A DNA stretch of 64,000 nt from Mercurialis annua. Lineage: Eukaryota > Streptophyta > Magnoliopsida > Malpighiales > Euphorbiaceae. The stretch lies in contig NC_065575.1 of NCBI RefSeq assembly GCF_937616625.2, positions 34,161,001 to 34,225,000 on the forward strand, written 5' to 3'. The translations under genes and the position numbers were made by a program. The notes beneath the pieces are model-generated. The model was not told the DNA's origin. It did not search any database and was given only the letters and a program-made list of their open reading frames with translations. Below are positions 22,482 to 36,244 of the stretch, one piece after another (the stretch's first letter is position 1; every line of letters starts with the position of its first letter).

Positions 22482-25446
22482 TTATGTGTTTGATGTTTAA
22501 GTTAGTCTGTTTATGTGTTTTCAATATCACGATAGAATTGGAAAACATAAACTATAGATATAAATTATATCCTTAAACAAAAAGAAATACACATATAAGT
22601 AAACATTAAAAGTAAATGATAAATGAGAATTGATAAGTTAGGGATGTTAGAAACGTGCATCCTTAAAAATAGAAATCAATAACTATTGATAATTAACCAA
22701 ATGATGTGAAGCAATAATAATCCTAATGTGAGGATAAATTATTAGGATTAAGAAACTTGAAATATTACGGAGAAGTAATTTGAAAGAAGCTTACAAAGTG
22801 AGTATTGCAGTTTTGTTTTAAAAGAATGTATTATTGTGCTCAGATGCATCATGAATGCATATTGCAACAATCACTATAGAAAAAGGAATACTTGAATTCC
22901 ATATACTTATACAAAAAGATTTTGTTAGGACATGCATCATGTATATTAGTATATCAAAGAGAAAGTGGATTGTATAGCAACTCTTTGGGGATGAGAGATG
23001 TCATCACCCTGAGCCACAATTGTACAAAAGTTTTAAAAATGTGAATTGTTAGATTCACAGTTTTGAAGAGATGAATTTAAAGAAAAATCCAGCTGGTACA
23101 CACATATATACTTATATATGTAGGTGAATATGTGTATATGCACATATGTTTGAAACGATTTGTTTGAGAAACCATTTGTTTATAAAATAAAATTGTTGTG
23201 AAATAAATTGTTGAGAAACAATTTGTTTACAAAAACAAACTGTATTTGTTTTAAAATGTAAGCATACTCAAACGAAAACTCTGTAATAATGTCAAGATAG
23301 GATACAAGATAGCGAAAATAAGATGTTGTGATTTTTATTGTTCATAATAAACAATAAAGATCTGGATTCTAATGTTTCATTCCGAAACATCAGAAGTTAC
23401 TAAAGATTGAGAAGAGTAGGAAGTGAGAATTTACATTCTTACTCTGAGATAGACTAAGAGGTAAGTCTAGTAATGGACTTTTATGATAAATAAAAGTTCA
23501 AGGGTAGATAATAGAAGATAACTGCGATTAAGATAAGAGAAAGTAGGATCTAATTAAACACAACTCGGTTAGTTTGACTTCAAGTAACTGTTGGTGAACA
23601 AAGTCATACGCATGTGTTTAATTAAAATGGATCTGAGATTGGTCTTACGGACAGAGCAGATGTCAGTAATGGACATATCTCTTAAATCCAAACGAGTGGC
23701 TAGATAAACCAAAACTCATAAGTCTGAGAGGAGTAAACCTCAGCACTTAACTAATAAATAATAACGAATAGTTAAAAGAAAGATGATAAAAAAGAAACTA
23801 ATTTTCAGAACCAAGTAGTTATACTACTAGTTCTGATTTGAATAAAGAGAGTCGTTAATTATGTTAACGACTGACAGACTTTGTGAAGTCGTGTCAAACA
23901 AGGTATTCATTATTAAAGGATTATTAATTACTTAATTAATAAACAATATACTTAAACAGTATAATAAACCTTGGATTAACATAAATGGAAATGTTATCAA
24001 GGTGAGAAAGAGATAAAAATAGTGAACTGAAGGATTAAGTTTCAGATGTTATCTGAAAACTAACAAAGTGTAGTAAATACCCCAGTAATTAATGATCGAA
24101 CCGTTAGATCGGTTTGATATTGGGATAGGATAATCCCAGGACGATTATCTAAGTTTAACCGTTGCGATTGACGAACGGAGAGGAATATGATGCTTGAAGA
24201 TGAAGGTGATGCTGTGAAACTTGCGTGAATTTTGGCAGTGAGCCAAAAGCGCAAGTGATCACGATAGTAAGTATAAACTTTAGTTAGCTTGGAATTGTCA
24301 ACATAAGCTCCATATATGTATACAAAATGAATTTGAAAACTGTGTTGAGACAGTAATTTCAGAAGATAAATTCCGAGAACCGGGCCATATGACTGTGAAG
24401 TCTAGGCTGACTGGTAACGGAATATACATGTAGCGTACATGTATTTTGAGTGTCGGGTTAAAAATGCATAATGCATGGCCGACTAAAAGTGGAAAAATAT
24501 TTAATAAACCTTTTGTTTTAATGTGAAAATGTTTTGAAAATGGAGCTACAGTTGATAGTCAGTTAATTAAACATGATAGTAACAGCTATAGCACAGTTAT
24601 GAAAACTGTTAGCTGTGAACAAGGAAGATATGTATATGGAGAAGAAGTTAAGAAGTCTAATTAACATTGGAAATTCCGAAAACTAGGAATGAAAGTATAG
24701 TTTTGCGGTGATTATAAAGGAAGTTACAAGGTGCTCTATAGTGAGATAGTTAGATTATAACCACACCTACACCTATACAACCACACTCTGGAAAGAGAGG
24801 AGATCAGTTACCCAATCTGTAACAGGAAGTTACTATAGATTGAGGAGTAAATAAAGGACATTCTATACAAGGTATAGAAATGTAAGGAAACTAAAAGATG
24901 AGTAGTTAGTTTATGAAACTGTAATCATAAAACATACTAAAAGTCATCTCAATAATAAGATGAGCCATAAACAAACAATTAAGATTGAAAAGAAAAGTTA
25001 AAGAAAGAAAAATGAAGTAAATAAATATGTATGACAAAGGTGGTATATTAAAAGAGGAGTTATCGAAAGCTAGCAAAGGTAACCTAGTTTTATGATAACC
25101 CTGGAGTAAGTTAAATGGTATTAACTTATACCTACCTACTTGGATCGCTTAGCAAGAAAGAGACTAGAGATTAGTTCTTGGAATGCGTTGCAGGACGCTA
25201 AACTAAGGAGCAAAAAGGTATTCTATACGAGTTATAGGATCAAGAGGAGTATATAAAGTGGATAATCTGCTGCTGAACAGAAGTTCAAACAGATGATAAG
25301 AACAACAGCGAGGAAGAGAGATATGATTGAGGATGCCAGTCAAAATGGTGCTATGCTTTTCAAAGCATGAAGTGAGATTAGGAATAAGTGAAATTTGGAT
25401 TATAAGTGAAAAGTAAGTATATGTAAATTCGAGGACGAATTTATAT
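22482..25446 (+). other. Element B long non-coding internal region, unit 1
   Basis: About 3 kb of AT-rich DNA occupies the place where protease, RT and integrase would be. I find no trace of pol motifs. The motif TTCGAGGACGAA at 25428-25439 is shared with element A at the same distance from the downstream LTR. This layout resembles LARD and TR-GAG type non-autonomous elements. Confidence 0.8.
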
Positions 25447-25459
25447 AAGGGGGAGAGAA
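25447..25459 (+). other. Element B polypurine tract, unit 1
   Basis: AAGGGGGAGAGAA abuts LTR2 and is the expected plus-strand primer. Its presence between units shows that the internal regions are bounded as in a normal element. Confidence 0.9.
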
Positions 25460-26400
25460 TGTAATAACCCGGAAATTTAAGGGATAAAATATAGCCACAT
25501 GTCTAATATTTTATTAGACGGGAGTAGGTAAATTAAATTTAAAGATAAATTTAATTTACAAGTGTCCCTAAATTTTTAATATGGCTATAGGATTGCAAAT
25601 TTAAATTTTTAGAATTTAAATTTGATTAATTATATAGTTAACGGAGAGAATATGGATTTATGAATTGGGTGCAGAATAATTCATAAGTCCCCAGCGAATA
25701 TGTTTGGTGCTAATATTCGCGAAATATTTTAAAAAGGTTATCGTGAAAATTTGATAAAATTTGGAAGCAGAAATTTTATCAAGCGCAGTCAATGCGGGCT
25801 TAATAAATCAAAAATGATTTATTAAGAATAAAATATAAGTCGGATGGGAATAAAAATAATATTTTTATTCTTGTTATATTTTATTTGATTTTTGGTAAAA
25901 TTTTCACGAAATTTGGAAGTCGTTTCCGTTTAAACTACAAACGACTAGTTTAGAAGTTGGTTTAAAGTGCATGATTGAGCTAGTACTAAAACGTACTTTA
26001 GCCAATCTTATATATATAACCAAATGTTAGCCAAATGAAGGCCAACATTTCATTTCTTCATCTGAAGAAATAAAACAGAGCTGATTAGGCTTCTCAGTGC
26101 GACGGAAACCTAGGGTTTCGGCCGTTCGATCCGTTTCTCGATTCTAACTCCATTTCTTCAACGATTACTCAAGTAATCGAGGTAGTATACCCGTATTAAA
26201 CGTTTATTTTGATATATATCGATATATTTCGAATATATATTCGTTTATAAACGGTTACCGTATCGAATCGAACGTAAACGTATTAGTTTTACGTTTCGAA
26301 CGTGAATATGGATAGATTGGAATGTGTATACGTGTTAGGGGCGGAAAAAAATGGAGTTAAAGCACGTCGGAAAGCCCGAAAAATTGACTTTTCCGGGGCT

Positions 26401-26521
26401 GTGCACTCGGGTGCACGAACGTGCACCATGAGAGGGTGCACGAACGTGCACCATCTGGGGTGCACGAACGTGCACCAATAGTGCACGATCATGCACTACC
26501 CCAAGGTGCACGATCGTGCAC
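26401..26521. repeat. GTGCAC palindrome array in LTR2
   Basis: The order matches LTR1, but the first spacer is 9 bp instead of 5 and the fourth palindrome has one broken arm. Confidence 0.9.
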
Positions 26522-27215
26522 CATGCCGAGATGTCGTTAAGGGGGGACTTTTTAAGGCTTTTTACCCTAAGAACTTGACGTAGTTTCGTTGAGTCGAAAA
26601 CGTTTTAAAACGATAACTTGTGTTAGAAGAAATTGAAAAGGTTTTATATACTAAACCTAAAGACTTTTAAAAGGAGATTTTAAAAGTAAAGTTAAACGTT
26701 TATAATAGACTTTAAAAGAGTTAAAGTCAACGTTTAAACGGTTTTAAAGATTTAGCAATCGGTTTTGCTAAATACTTAGTATATGACCGAGAATTGTTTT
26801 GACAATTAGGTCTATACTATAAATGGTTTTCTTAGGGTATTGTGATACCTAAAATAACTTCCAGAGAGAAGTTAGAAAGTTTTCTCAAAACGAGAATCTA
26901 TAATATGGTTTTAAAAGAAAACAGACCATAAGTGCTATATGTTTAAATGATTATATGTTTGACCTAGATCTGGGTTTAAGGACCTAGAAGTTTTATAGGA
27001 AACATATATTGATGTGTTTTATCCTGTTTGCTTTGTGTGTTTAGTCCGACCAGCTACCCAGCAGCCTGACCACAACCACAGGATTAAGTTCCAGACCTAG
27101 CGGTGTTTGTGAGTTCATTTGTTTACTTTTGAATATTAGTGTTCAATTGTTTTTAAATCCATAAATCGCACTAAGTATGAAACTTAGCCAAGGAAGATCC
27201 ACTGAAACGAGCTAT

Positions 27216-27250
27216 CTATTGGGCAACAATAGGACTGTGTGATCACCGGT
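27216..27250 (+). promoter_or_regulatory. Conserved LTR hairpin plus ACCGGT motif (LTR2)
   Basis: The sequence is identical to the LTR1 copy. Confidence 0.7.
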
Positions 27251-28407
27251 GTTAATGAACTAGATGAGAGGTAAATATTATAAGCATACATACTGAGATT
27301 AGGTTTTAAGCCAGATGCTTGCTAAGCGGCTTAAACCTAATGGGTAGTCCTGAGGTGGCAGTGATTTAAGTTCCGGCCCAGCAACCCTATACAGAGTCAA
27401 GATGGCTGTGATACATATGTATACAGCATATCCTGTATTAAACAAGAGTTGTGCATATGCATTATATATATGATAGCATTATAACGTAATCAGGATTAGG
27501 GTTTCATTTGGATTGAAGACTGGTAATATTTTTATATACCTATATTTTGTCTATACGCGATTTTGGTATTTAACTGTAAACCTATCTACTCACTCAGAAA
27601 TATTTATATTTCTGACCCCGTTGTTGTTTATAATTTTCAGGTATCTAGCTACCGGGTCTGGTCGAGCTTCCACCCTTTTCCATCAGGGAAGCTTATTCTG
27701 TTGTTATGTAAATAACACTTTAAACTCTTAGATGCTGCAATAGTGTATATAGGTTTGATATGCTTGTGGCCACGTCATGGTTCCTCTGTCTATATACTCT
27801 GATAGGAACCTGACTTTGTCTAGCTCTAATAAGTGGCTACTTAATAGGCATATGGTGTTTTATGGTGTCCCCTACGGGTGGGCCAAGCTTCGTGTCTTTG
27901 GTCTGCAAAGACACTGTGTGTAGTTTTAGCTGGCCTTACGTTTGTGTGCCTGCTGTGCATGTTTTTAAATATGTTTGATATAACGCTTTGAAAAGGAAAG
28001 TGTTCGATATATTTTATTAAACATATTGTTCGGGTGCGCGGTTTGAGACAGGGCTGCCTGCGAGGCAAGGCACGTGAGCCAAGTCCCTGTACCACCGCAC
28101 CGGTTTTCAGAAATGCGCGTGGGTCAGAATAACTGGGGTTATTCAACCAGCATTTCTGAAAACGCGATATCGCCTATATGAATATTTTCAGAATGTGTTT
28201 TCCACGTTAAACGGAAAAATGTTTTAACGGTGTTTTCTGAAAACGGGTCGTACGCGAGGTACGATCTAGATTTATATATATTTATATTTAGGAGGCGAAA
28301 AATTTATAGAGGTTTTAGGCTTGCTACGGGTTTCGGAACAACCATTCCCATTCCCTAGCGCCGGTCTCGGCTCGAGTTTCGAGGGGGAAATCGGGTCGTG
28401 ACAAGTG

Positions 28408-28419
28408 TGGTATCAGAGC
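28408..28419 (+). other. Element B primer binding site, unit 2
   Basis: TGGTATCAGAGC, as in unit 1. Confidence 0.95.
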
Positions 28420-28938
28420 AATGTTTTAGGACTTGAATGTCTGAAGAATTGTTGCTGATATTTGTTAAGTAGAGGTACTAGAAGTCATAAGAATTCCTAG
28501 TGAACTATTGCAGCAACATAGGATTCGAGTCATGTCTTGATCAGTTGTCAGTTATTGAATACAATCAGCTATAGATAGCAACTATACATGTGTGTAGTGT
28601 GTATTGATGTTTTGATCAGGAACACATGAGTTGTTCTTGTGTTAGAGATACGTTACAACTGATGGAACATGTGAGATGTTCCTAAGTTGGAAACACGTTA
28701 CAATCATGAGGCGGAATGGTCATAACAGATGACCAGTATTCGAGGAGAATGGTTCTGTTAGAACACAGGACAAAGCGAAGATTTCTTCTGAATTTTTGTT
28801 CGAGAAAATAGTTAGATTTTCTCTGAATTGTGTGTGATTGTTATGTGTTTTGCTTATATAGGTTTAATAGTTGATACCTGTTATATAAAAATGTGATTTT
28901 TCTATAACTATTACATACGGTACTTATGCTGAAATTTC

Positions 28939-29787
28939 ATGTGTTTCAGTATGTCTGGGCCTAGTAGAGCTCATACGCATGTGGGGTCTGATCCACATAA
29001 TGTACCAGGTTTTCCTGTTATACCTGATACATCTATTCCCATAGAGGCTGTTGACTCAACATCAGCATGTGACATGGACATATGGGAGGATGCTATTGGA
29101 GTAGAGGAATTAGAGAGAATGTTGAATGAAGACATAAACAGTACTGGAAATAGTCATAGCTCTGTGTCTGAATCGACTGCTACGTCAACTTATCTGGGAT
29201 TTAAGGTAAAAGAGTTCTTAGCTGAGGTGGACCATCTAAGGAGGGTTCAACAGCAAATAAGACACTCGCCGAATCAGTCATGGGAATACGTGAGCGAGTG
29301 GGAGGTGCAAGAGAACCAAAGTTTAGATAGGCTGAGAGATTATATGGACAAGTATACTAGGGAAGATTTGAATGTGGAGGCATATACTGTTGAGTTTATG
29401 CGTTTATGTGAAGAAGTACCTGAGTTAGTTCGTGATGGTGAGGAAGTTGCGAGTAGGTACGTCAAAGGTTTGGGGCCTGAGTTCGAGGAACTCATGGCGG
29501 TAAAGTCTGATTCTGTAGCATATCTGGCTGGGCGTGCGAAGCAGATAGAAAGTAAGTTGAGGAGGAATGACATACCCCTCCAGCCGTACTATTACACCAA
29601 ACCTGAAGAACCTACTGCTACATTTCCTAGGATAGGAAACTATGGACCCGCGAGGCACTACAACCCCTACTTTGTTCCGCGAGGGGGAAAGGATAAGGGA
29701 AAACTGAAATTCCGCGGAGGGCGAGGTAAAGGCCCGATGATTCGTGAGGCGTTTCCGTCTTCGCGATCATCGTCAGGTAATGTTTAG
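28939..29787 (+). CDS. gag: Element B gag-like protein, unit 2
   Basis: The 282 residues are identical to unit 1, including the partial capsid region (143-206) and the basic tail. Identity at protein and DNA level across units indicates recent duplication rather than long selection. Confidence 0.85.
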   Translation: MCFSMSGPSRAHTHVGSDPHNVPGFPVIPDTSIPIEAVDSTSACDMDIWEDAIGVEELERMLNEDINSTGNSHSSVSESTATSTYLGFKVKEFLAEVDHLRRVQQQIRHSPNQSWEYVSEWEVQENQSLDRLRDYMDKYTREDLNVEAYTVEFMRLCEEVPELVRDGEEVASRYVKGLGPEFEELMAVKSDSVAYLAGRAKQIESKLRRNDIPLQPYYYTKPEEPTATFPRIGNYGPARHYNPYFVPRGGKDKGKLKFRGGRGKGPMIREAFPSSRSSSGNV

Positions 29788-32752
29788 TTATGTGTTTGAT
29801 GTTTAAGTTAGTCTGTTTATGTGTTTTCAATATCACGATAGAATTGGAAAACATAAACTATAGATATAAATTATATCCTTAAACAAAAAGAAATACACAT
29901 ATAAGTAAACATTAAAAGTAAATGATAAATGAGAATTGATAAGTTAGGGATGTTAGAAACGTGCATCCTTAAAAATAGAAATCAATAACTATTGATAATT
30001 AACCAAATGATGTGAAGCAATAATAATCCTAATGTGAGGATAAATTATTAGGATTAAGAAACTTGAAATATTACGGAGAAGTAATTTGAAAGAAGCTTAC
30101 AAAGTGAGTATTGCAGTTTTGTTTTAAAAGAATGTATTATTGTGCTCAGATGCATCATGAATGCATATTGCAACAATCACTATAGAAAAAGGAATACTTG
30201 AATTCCATATACTTATACAAAAAGATTTTGTTAGGACATGCATCATGTATATTAGTATATCAAAGAGAAAGTGGATTGTATAGCAACTCTTTGGGGATGA
30301 GAGATGTCATCACCCTGAGCCACAATTGTACAAAAGTTTTAAAAATGTGAATTGTTAGATTCACAGTTTTGAAGAGATGAATTTAAAGAAAAATCCAGCT
30401 GGTACACACATATATACTTATATATGTAGGTGAATATGTGTATATGCACATATGTTTGAAACGATTTGTTTGAGAAACCATTTGTTTATAAAATAAAATT
30501 GTTGTGAAATAAATTGTTGAGAAACAATTTGTTTACAAAAACAAACTGTATTTGTTTTAAAATGTAAGCATACTCAAACGAAAACTCTGTAATAATGTCA
30601 AGATAGGATACAAGATAGCGAAAATAAGATGTTGTGATTTTTATTGTTCATAATAAACAATAAAGATCTGGATTCTAATGTTTCATTCCGAAACATCAGA
30701 AGTTACTAAAGATTGAGAAGAGTAGGAAGTGAGAATTTACATTCTTACTCTGAGATAGACTAAGAGGTAAGTCTAGTAATGGACTTTTATGATAAATAAA
30801 AGTTCAAGGGTAGATAATAGAAGATAACTGCGATTAAGATAAGAGAAAGTAGGATCTAATTAAACACAACTCGGTTAGTTTGACTTCAAGTAACTGTTGG
30901 TGAACAAAGTCATACGCATGTGTTTAATTAAAATGGATCTGAGATTGGTCTTACGGACAGAGCAGATGTCAGTAATGGACATATCTCTTAAATCCAAACG
31001 AGTGGCTAGATAAACCAAAACTCATAAGTCTGAGAGGAGTAAACCTCAGCACTTAACTAATAAATAATAACGAATAGTTAAAAGAAAGATGATAAAAAAG
31101 AAACTAATTTTCAGAACCAAGTAGTTATACTACTAGTTCTGATTTGAATAAAGAGAGTCGTTAATTATGTTAACGACTGACAGACTTTGTGAAGTCGTGT
31201 CAAACAAGGTATTCATTATTAAAGGATTATTAATTACTTAATTAATAAACAATATACTTAAACAGTATAATAAACCTTGGATTAACATAAATGGAAATGT
31301 TATCAAGGTGAGAAAGAGATAAAAATAGTGAACTGAAGGATTAAGTTTCAGATGTTATCTGAAAACTAACAAAGTGTAGTAAATACCCCAGTAATTAATG
31401 ATCGAACCGTTAGATCGGTTTGATATTGGGATAGGATAATCCCAGGACGATTATCTAACTTTAACCGTTGCGATTGACGAACGGAGAGGAATATGATGCT
31501 TGAAGATGAAGGTGATGCTGTGAAACTTGCGTGAATTTTGGCAGTGAGCCAAAAGCGCAAGTGATCACGATAGTAAGTATAAACTTTAGTTAGCTTGGAA
31601 TTGTCAACATAAGCTCCATATATGTATACAAAATGAATTTGAAAACTGTGTTGAGACAGTAATTTCAGAAGATAAATTCCGAGAACCGGGCCATATGACT
31701 GTGAAGTCTAGGCTGACTGGTAACGGAATATACATGTAGCGTACATGTATTTTGAGTGTCGGGTTAAAAATGCATAATGCATGGCCGACTAAAAGTGGAA
31801 AAATATTTAATAAACCTTTTGTTTTAATGTGAAAATGTTTTGAAAATGGAGCTACAGTTGATAGTCAGTTAATTAAATATGATAGTAACAGCTATAGCAC
31901 AGTTATGAAAACTGTTAGCTGTGAACAAGGAAGATATGTATATGGAGAAGAAGTTAAGAAGTCTAATTAACATTGGAAATTCCGAAAACTAGGAATGAAA
32001 GTATAGTTTTGCGGTGATTATAAAGGAAGTTACAAGGTGCTCTATAGTGAGATAGTTAGATTATAACCACACCTACACCTATACAACCACACTCTGGAAA
32101 GAGAGGAGATCAGTTACCCAATCTGTAACAGGAAGTTACTATAGATTGAGGAGTAAATAAAGGACATTCTATACAAGGTATAGAAATGTAAGGAAACTAA
32201 AAGATGAGTAGTTAGTTTATGAAACTGTAATCATAAAACATACTAAAAGTCATCTCAATAATAAGATGAGCCATAAACAAACAATTAAGATTGAAAAGAA
32301 AAGTTAAAGAAAGAAAAATGAAGTAAATAAATATGTATGACAAAGGTGGTATATTAAAAGAGGAGTTATCGAAAGCTAGCAAAGGTAACCTAGTTTTATG
32401 ATAACCCTGGAGTAAGTTAAATGGTATTAACTTATACCTACCTACTTGGATCGCTTAGCAAGAAAGAGACTAGAGATTAGTTCTTGGAATGCGTTGCAGG
32501 ACGCTAAACTAAGGAGCAAAAAGGTATTCTATACGAGTTATAGGATCAAGAGGAGTATATAAAGTGGATAATCTGCTGCTGAACAGAAGTTCAAACAGAT
32601 GATAAGAACAACAGCGAGGAAGAGAGATATGATTGAGGATGCCAGTCAAAATGGTGCTATGCTTTTCAAAGCATGAAGTGAGATTAGGAATAAGTGAAAT
32701 TTGGATTATAAGTGAAAAGTAAGTATATGTAAATTCGAGGACGAATTTATAT
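29788..32752 (+). other. Element B non-coding internal region, unit 2
   Basis: This corresponds to 22482-25446. Single-base differences from units 1 and 3 include ATCTAACTTTAACC near 31457 (G in the others) and AAATATGATAG near 31877 (AAACATGATAG in the others), so unit 2 is a distinct copy and not a collapsed duplicate. Confidence 0.8.
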
Positions 32753-32765
32753 AAGGGGGAGAGAA
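32753..32765 (+). other. Element B polypurine tract, unit 2
   Basis: AAGGGGGAGAGAA next to LTR3. Confidence 0.9.
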
Positions 32766-33706
32766 TGTAATAACCCGGAAATTTAAGGGATAAAATATAG
32801 CCACATGTCTAATATTTTATTAGACGGGAGTAGGTAAATTAAATTTAAAGATAAATTTAATTTACAAGTGTCCCTAAATTTTTAATATGGCTATAGGATT
32901 GCAAATTTAAATTTTTAGAATTTAAATTTGATTAATTATATAGTTAACGGAGAGAATATGGATTTATGAATTGGGTGCAGAATAATTCATAAGTCCCCAG
33001 CGAATATGTTTGGTGCTAATATTCGCGAAATATTTTAAAAAGGTTATCGTGAAAATTTGATAAAATTTGGAAGCAGAAATTTTATCAAGCGCAGTCAATG
33101 CGGGCTTAATAAATCAAAAATGATTTATTAAGAATAAAATATAAGTCGGATGGGAATAAAAATAATATTTTTATTCTTGTTATATTTTATTTGATTTTTG
33201 GTAAAATTTTCACGAAATTTGGAAGTCGTTTCCGTTTAAACTACAAACGACTAGTTTAGAAGTTGGTTTAAAGTGCATGATTGAGCTAGTACTAAAACGT
33301 ACTTTAGCCAATCTTATATATATAACCAAATGTTAGCCAAATGAAGGCCAACATTTCATTTCTTCATCTGAAGAAATAAAACAGAGCTGATTAGGCTTCT
33401 CAGTGCGACGGAAACCTAGGGTTTCGGCCGTTCGATCCGTTTCTCGATTCTAACTCCATTTCTTCAACGATTACTCAAGTAATCGAGGTAGTATACCCGT
33501 ATTAAACGTTTATTTTGATATATATCGATATATTTCGAATATATATTCGTTTATAAACGGTTACCGTATCGAATCGAACGTAAACGTATTAGTTTTACGT
33601 TTCGAACGTGAATATGGATAGATTGGAATGTGTATACGTGTTAGGGGCGGAAAAAAATGGAGTTAAAGCACGTCGGAAAGCCCGAAAAATTGACTTTTCC
33701 GGGGCT

Positions 33707-33827
33707 GTGCACTCGGGTGCACGAACGTGCACCATGAGAGGGTGCACGAACGTGCACCATCTGGGGTGCACGAACGTGCACCAATAGTGCACGATCGTGC
33801 ACTACCCCAAGGTGCACGATCGTGCAC
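33707..33827. repeat. GTGCAC palindrome array in LTR3
   Basis: It has the LTR2 spacing, but the fourth palindrome is intact (GTGCACGATCGTGCAC). Confidence 0.9.
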
Positions 33828-34521
33828 CATGCCGAGATGTCGTTAAGGGGGGACTTTTTAAGGCTTTTTACCCTAAGAACTTGACGTAGTTTCGTTGAGT
33901 CGAAAACGTTTTAAAACGATAACTTGTGTTAGAAGAAATTGAAAAGGTTTTATATACTAAACCTAAAGACTTTTAAAAGGAGATTTTAAAAGTAAAGTTA
34001 AACGTTTATAATAGACTTTAAAAGAGTTAAAGTCAACGTTTAAACGGTTTTAAAGATTTAGCAATCGGTTTTGCTAAATACTTAGTATATGACCGAGAAT
34101 TGTTTTGACAATTAGGTCTATACTATAAATGGTTTTCTTAGGGTATTGTGATACCTAAAATAACTTCCAGAGAGAAGTTAGAAAGTTTTCTCAAAACGAG
34201 AATCTATAATATGGTTTTAAAAGAAAACAGACCATAAGTGCTATATGTTTAAATGATTATATGTTTGACCTAGATCTGGGTTTAAGGACCTAGAAGTTTT
34301 ATAGGAAACATATATTGATGTGTTTTATCCTGTTTGCTTTGTGTGTTTAGTCCGACCAGCTACCCAGCAGTCTGACCACAACCACAGGATTAAGTTCCAG
34401 ACCTAGCGGTGTTTGTGAGTTCATTTGTTTACTTTTGAATATTAGTGTTCAATTGTTTTTAAATCCATAAATCGCACTAAGTATGAAACTTAGCCAAGGA
34501 AGATCCACTGAAACGAGCTAT

Positions 34522-34556
34522 CTATTGGGCAACAATAGGACTGTGTGATCACCGGT
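34522..34556 (+). promoter_or_regulatory. Conserved LTR hairpin plus ACCGGT motif (LTR3)
   Basis: The sequence is identical to the LTR1 copy. Confidence 0.7.
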
Positions 34557-35713
34557 GTTAATGAACTAGATGAGAGGTAAATATTATAAGCATACATACT
34601 GAGATTAGGTTTTAAGCCAGATGCTTGCTAAGCGGCTTAAACCTAATGGGTAGTCCTGAGGTGGCAGTGATTTAAGTTCCGGCCCAGCAACCCTATACAG
34701 AGTCAAGATGGCTGTGATACATATGTATACAGCATATCCTGTATTAAACAAGAGTTGTGCATATGCATTATATATATGATAGCATTATAACGTAATCAGG
34801 ATTAGGGTTTCATTTGGATTGAAGACTGGTAATATTTTTATATACCTATATTTTGTCTATACGCGATTTTGGTATTTAACTGTAAACCTATCTACTCACT
34901 CAGAAATATTTATATTTCTGACCCCGTTGTTGTTTATAATTTTCAGGTATCTAGCTACCGGGTCTGGTCGAGCTTCCACCCTTTTCCATCAGGGAAGCTT
35001 ATTCTGTTGTTATGTAAATAACACTTTAAACTCTTAGATGCTGCAATAGTGTATATAGGTTTGATATGCTTGTGGCCACGTCATGGTTCCTCTGTCTATA
35101 TACTCTGATAGGAACCTGACTTTGTCTAGCTCTAATAAGTGGCTACTTAATAGGCATATGGTGTTTTATGGTGTCCCCTACGGGTGGGCCAAGCTTCGTG
35201 TCTTTGGTCTGCAAAGACACTGTGTGTAGTTTTAGCTGGCCTTACGTTTGTGTGCCTGCTGTGCATGTTTTTAAATATGTTTGATATAACGCTTTGAAAA
35301 GGAAAGTGTTCGATATATTTTATTAAACATATTGTTCGGGTGCGCGGTTTGAGACAGGGCTGCCTGCGAGGCAAGGCACGTGAGCCAAGTCCCTGTACCA
35401 CCGCACCGGTTTTCAGAAATGCGCGTGGGTCAGAATAACTGGGGTTATTCAACCAGCATTTCTGAAAACGCGATATCGCCTATATGAATATTTTCAGAAT
35501 GTGTTTTCCACGTTAAACGGAAAAATGTTTTAACGGTGTTTTCTGAAAACGGGTCGTACGCGAGGTACGATCTAGATTTATATATATTTATATTTAGGAG
35601 GCGAAAAATTTATAGAGGTTTTAGGCTTGCTACGGGTTTCGGAACAACCATTCCCATTCCCTAGCGCCGGTCTCGGCTCGAGTTTCGAGGGGGAAATCGG
35701 GTCGTGACAAGTG

Positions 35714-35725
35714 TGGTATCAGAGC
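35714..35725 (+). other. Element B primer binding site, unit 3
   Basis: TGGTATCAGAGC, as in unit 1. Confidence 0.95.
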
Positions 35726-36244
35726 AATGTTTTAGGACTTGAATGTCTGAAGAATTGTTGCTGATATTTGTTAAGTAGAGGTACTAGAAGTCATAAGAAT
35801 TCCTAGTGAACTATTGCAGCAACATAGGATTCGAGTCATGTCTTGATCAGTTGTCAGTTATTGAATACAATCAGCTATAGATAGCAACTATACATGTGTG
35901 TAGTGTGTATTGATGTTTTGATCAGGAACACATGAGTTGTTCTTGTGTTAGAGATACGTTACAACTGATGGAACATGTGAGATGTTCCTAAGTTGGAAAC
36001 ACGTTACAATCATGAGGCGGAATGGTCATAACAGATGACCAGTATTCGAGGAGAATGGTTCTGTTAGAACACAGGACAAAGCGAAGATTTCTTCTGAATT
36101 TTTGTTCGAGAAAATAGTTAGATTTTCTCTGAATTGTGTGTGATTGTTATGTGTTTTGCTTATATAGGTTTAATAGTTGATACCTGTTATATAAAAATGT
36201 GATTTTTCTATAACTATTACATACGGTACTTATGCTGAAATTTC

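Larger units (their letters stand above)
25460..28403 (+). repeat. Element B LTR2 (2944 bp)
   Basis: This LTR is nearly identical to LTR3 and LTR4. A private change turns the fourth palindrome into GTGCACGATCATGCAC, and another gives GCAGCCTGACC where the other three LTRs read GCAGTCTGACC. Confidence 0.95.
32766..35709 (+). repeat. Element B LTR3 (2944 bp)
   Basis: This interior LTR is nearly identical to LTR4. It holds the promoter boxes at 33308-33325. Confidence 0.95.
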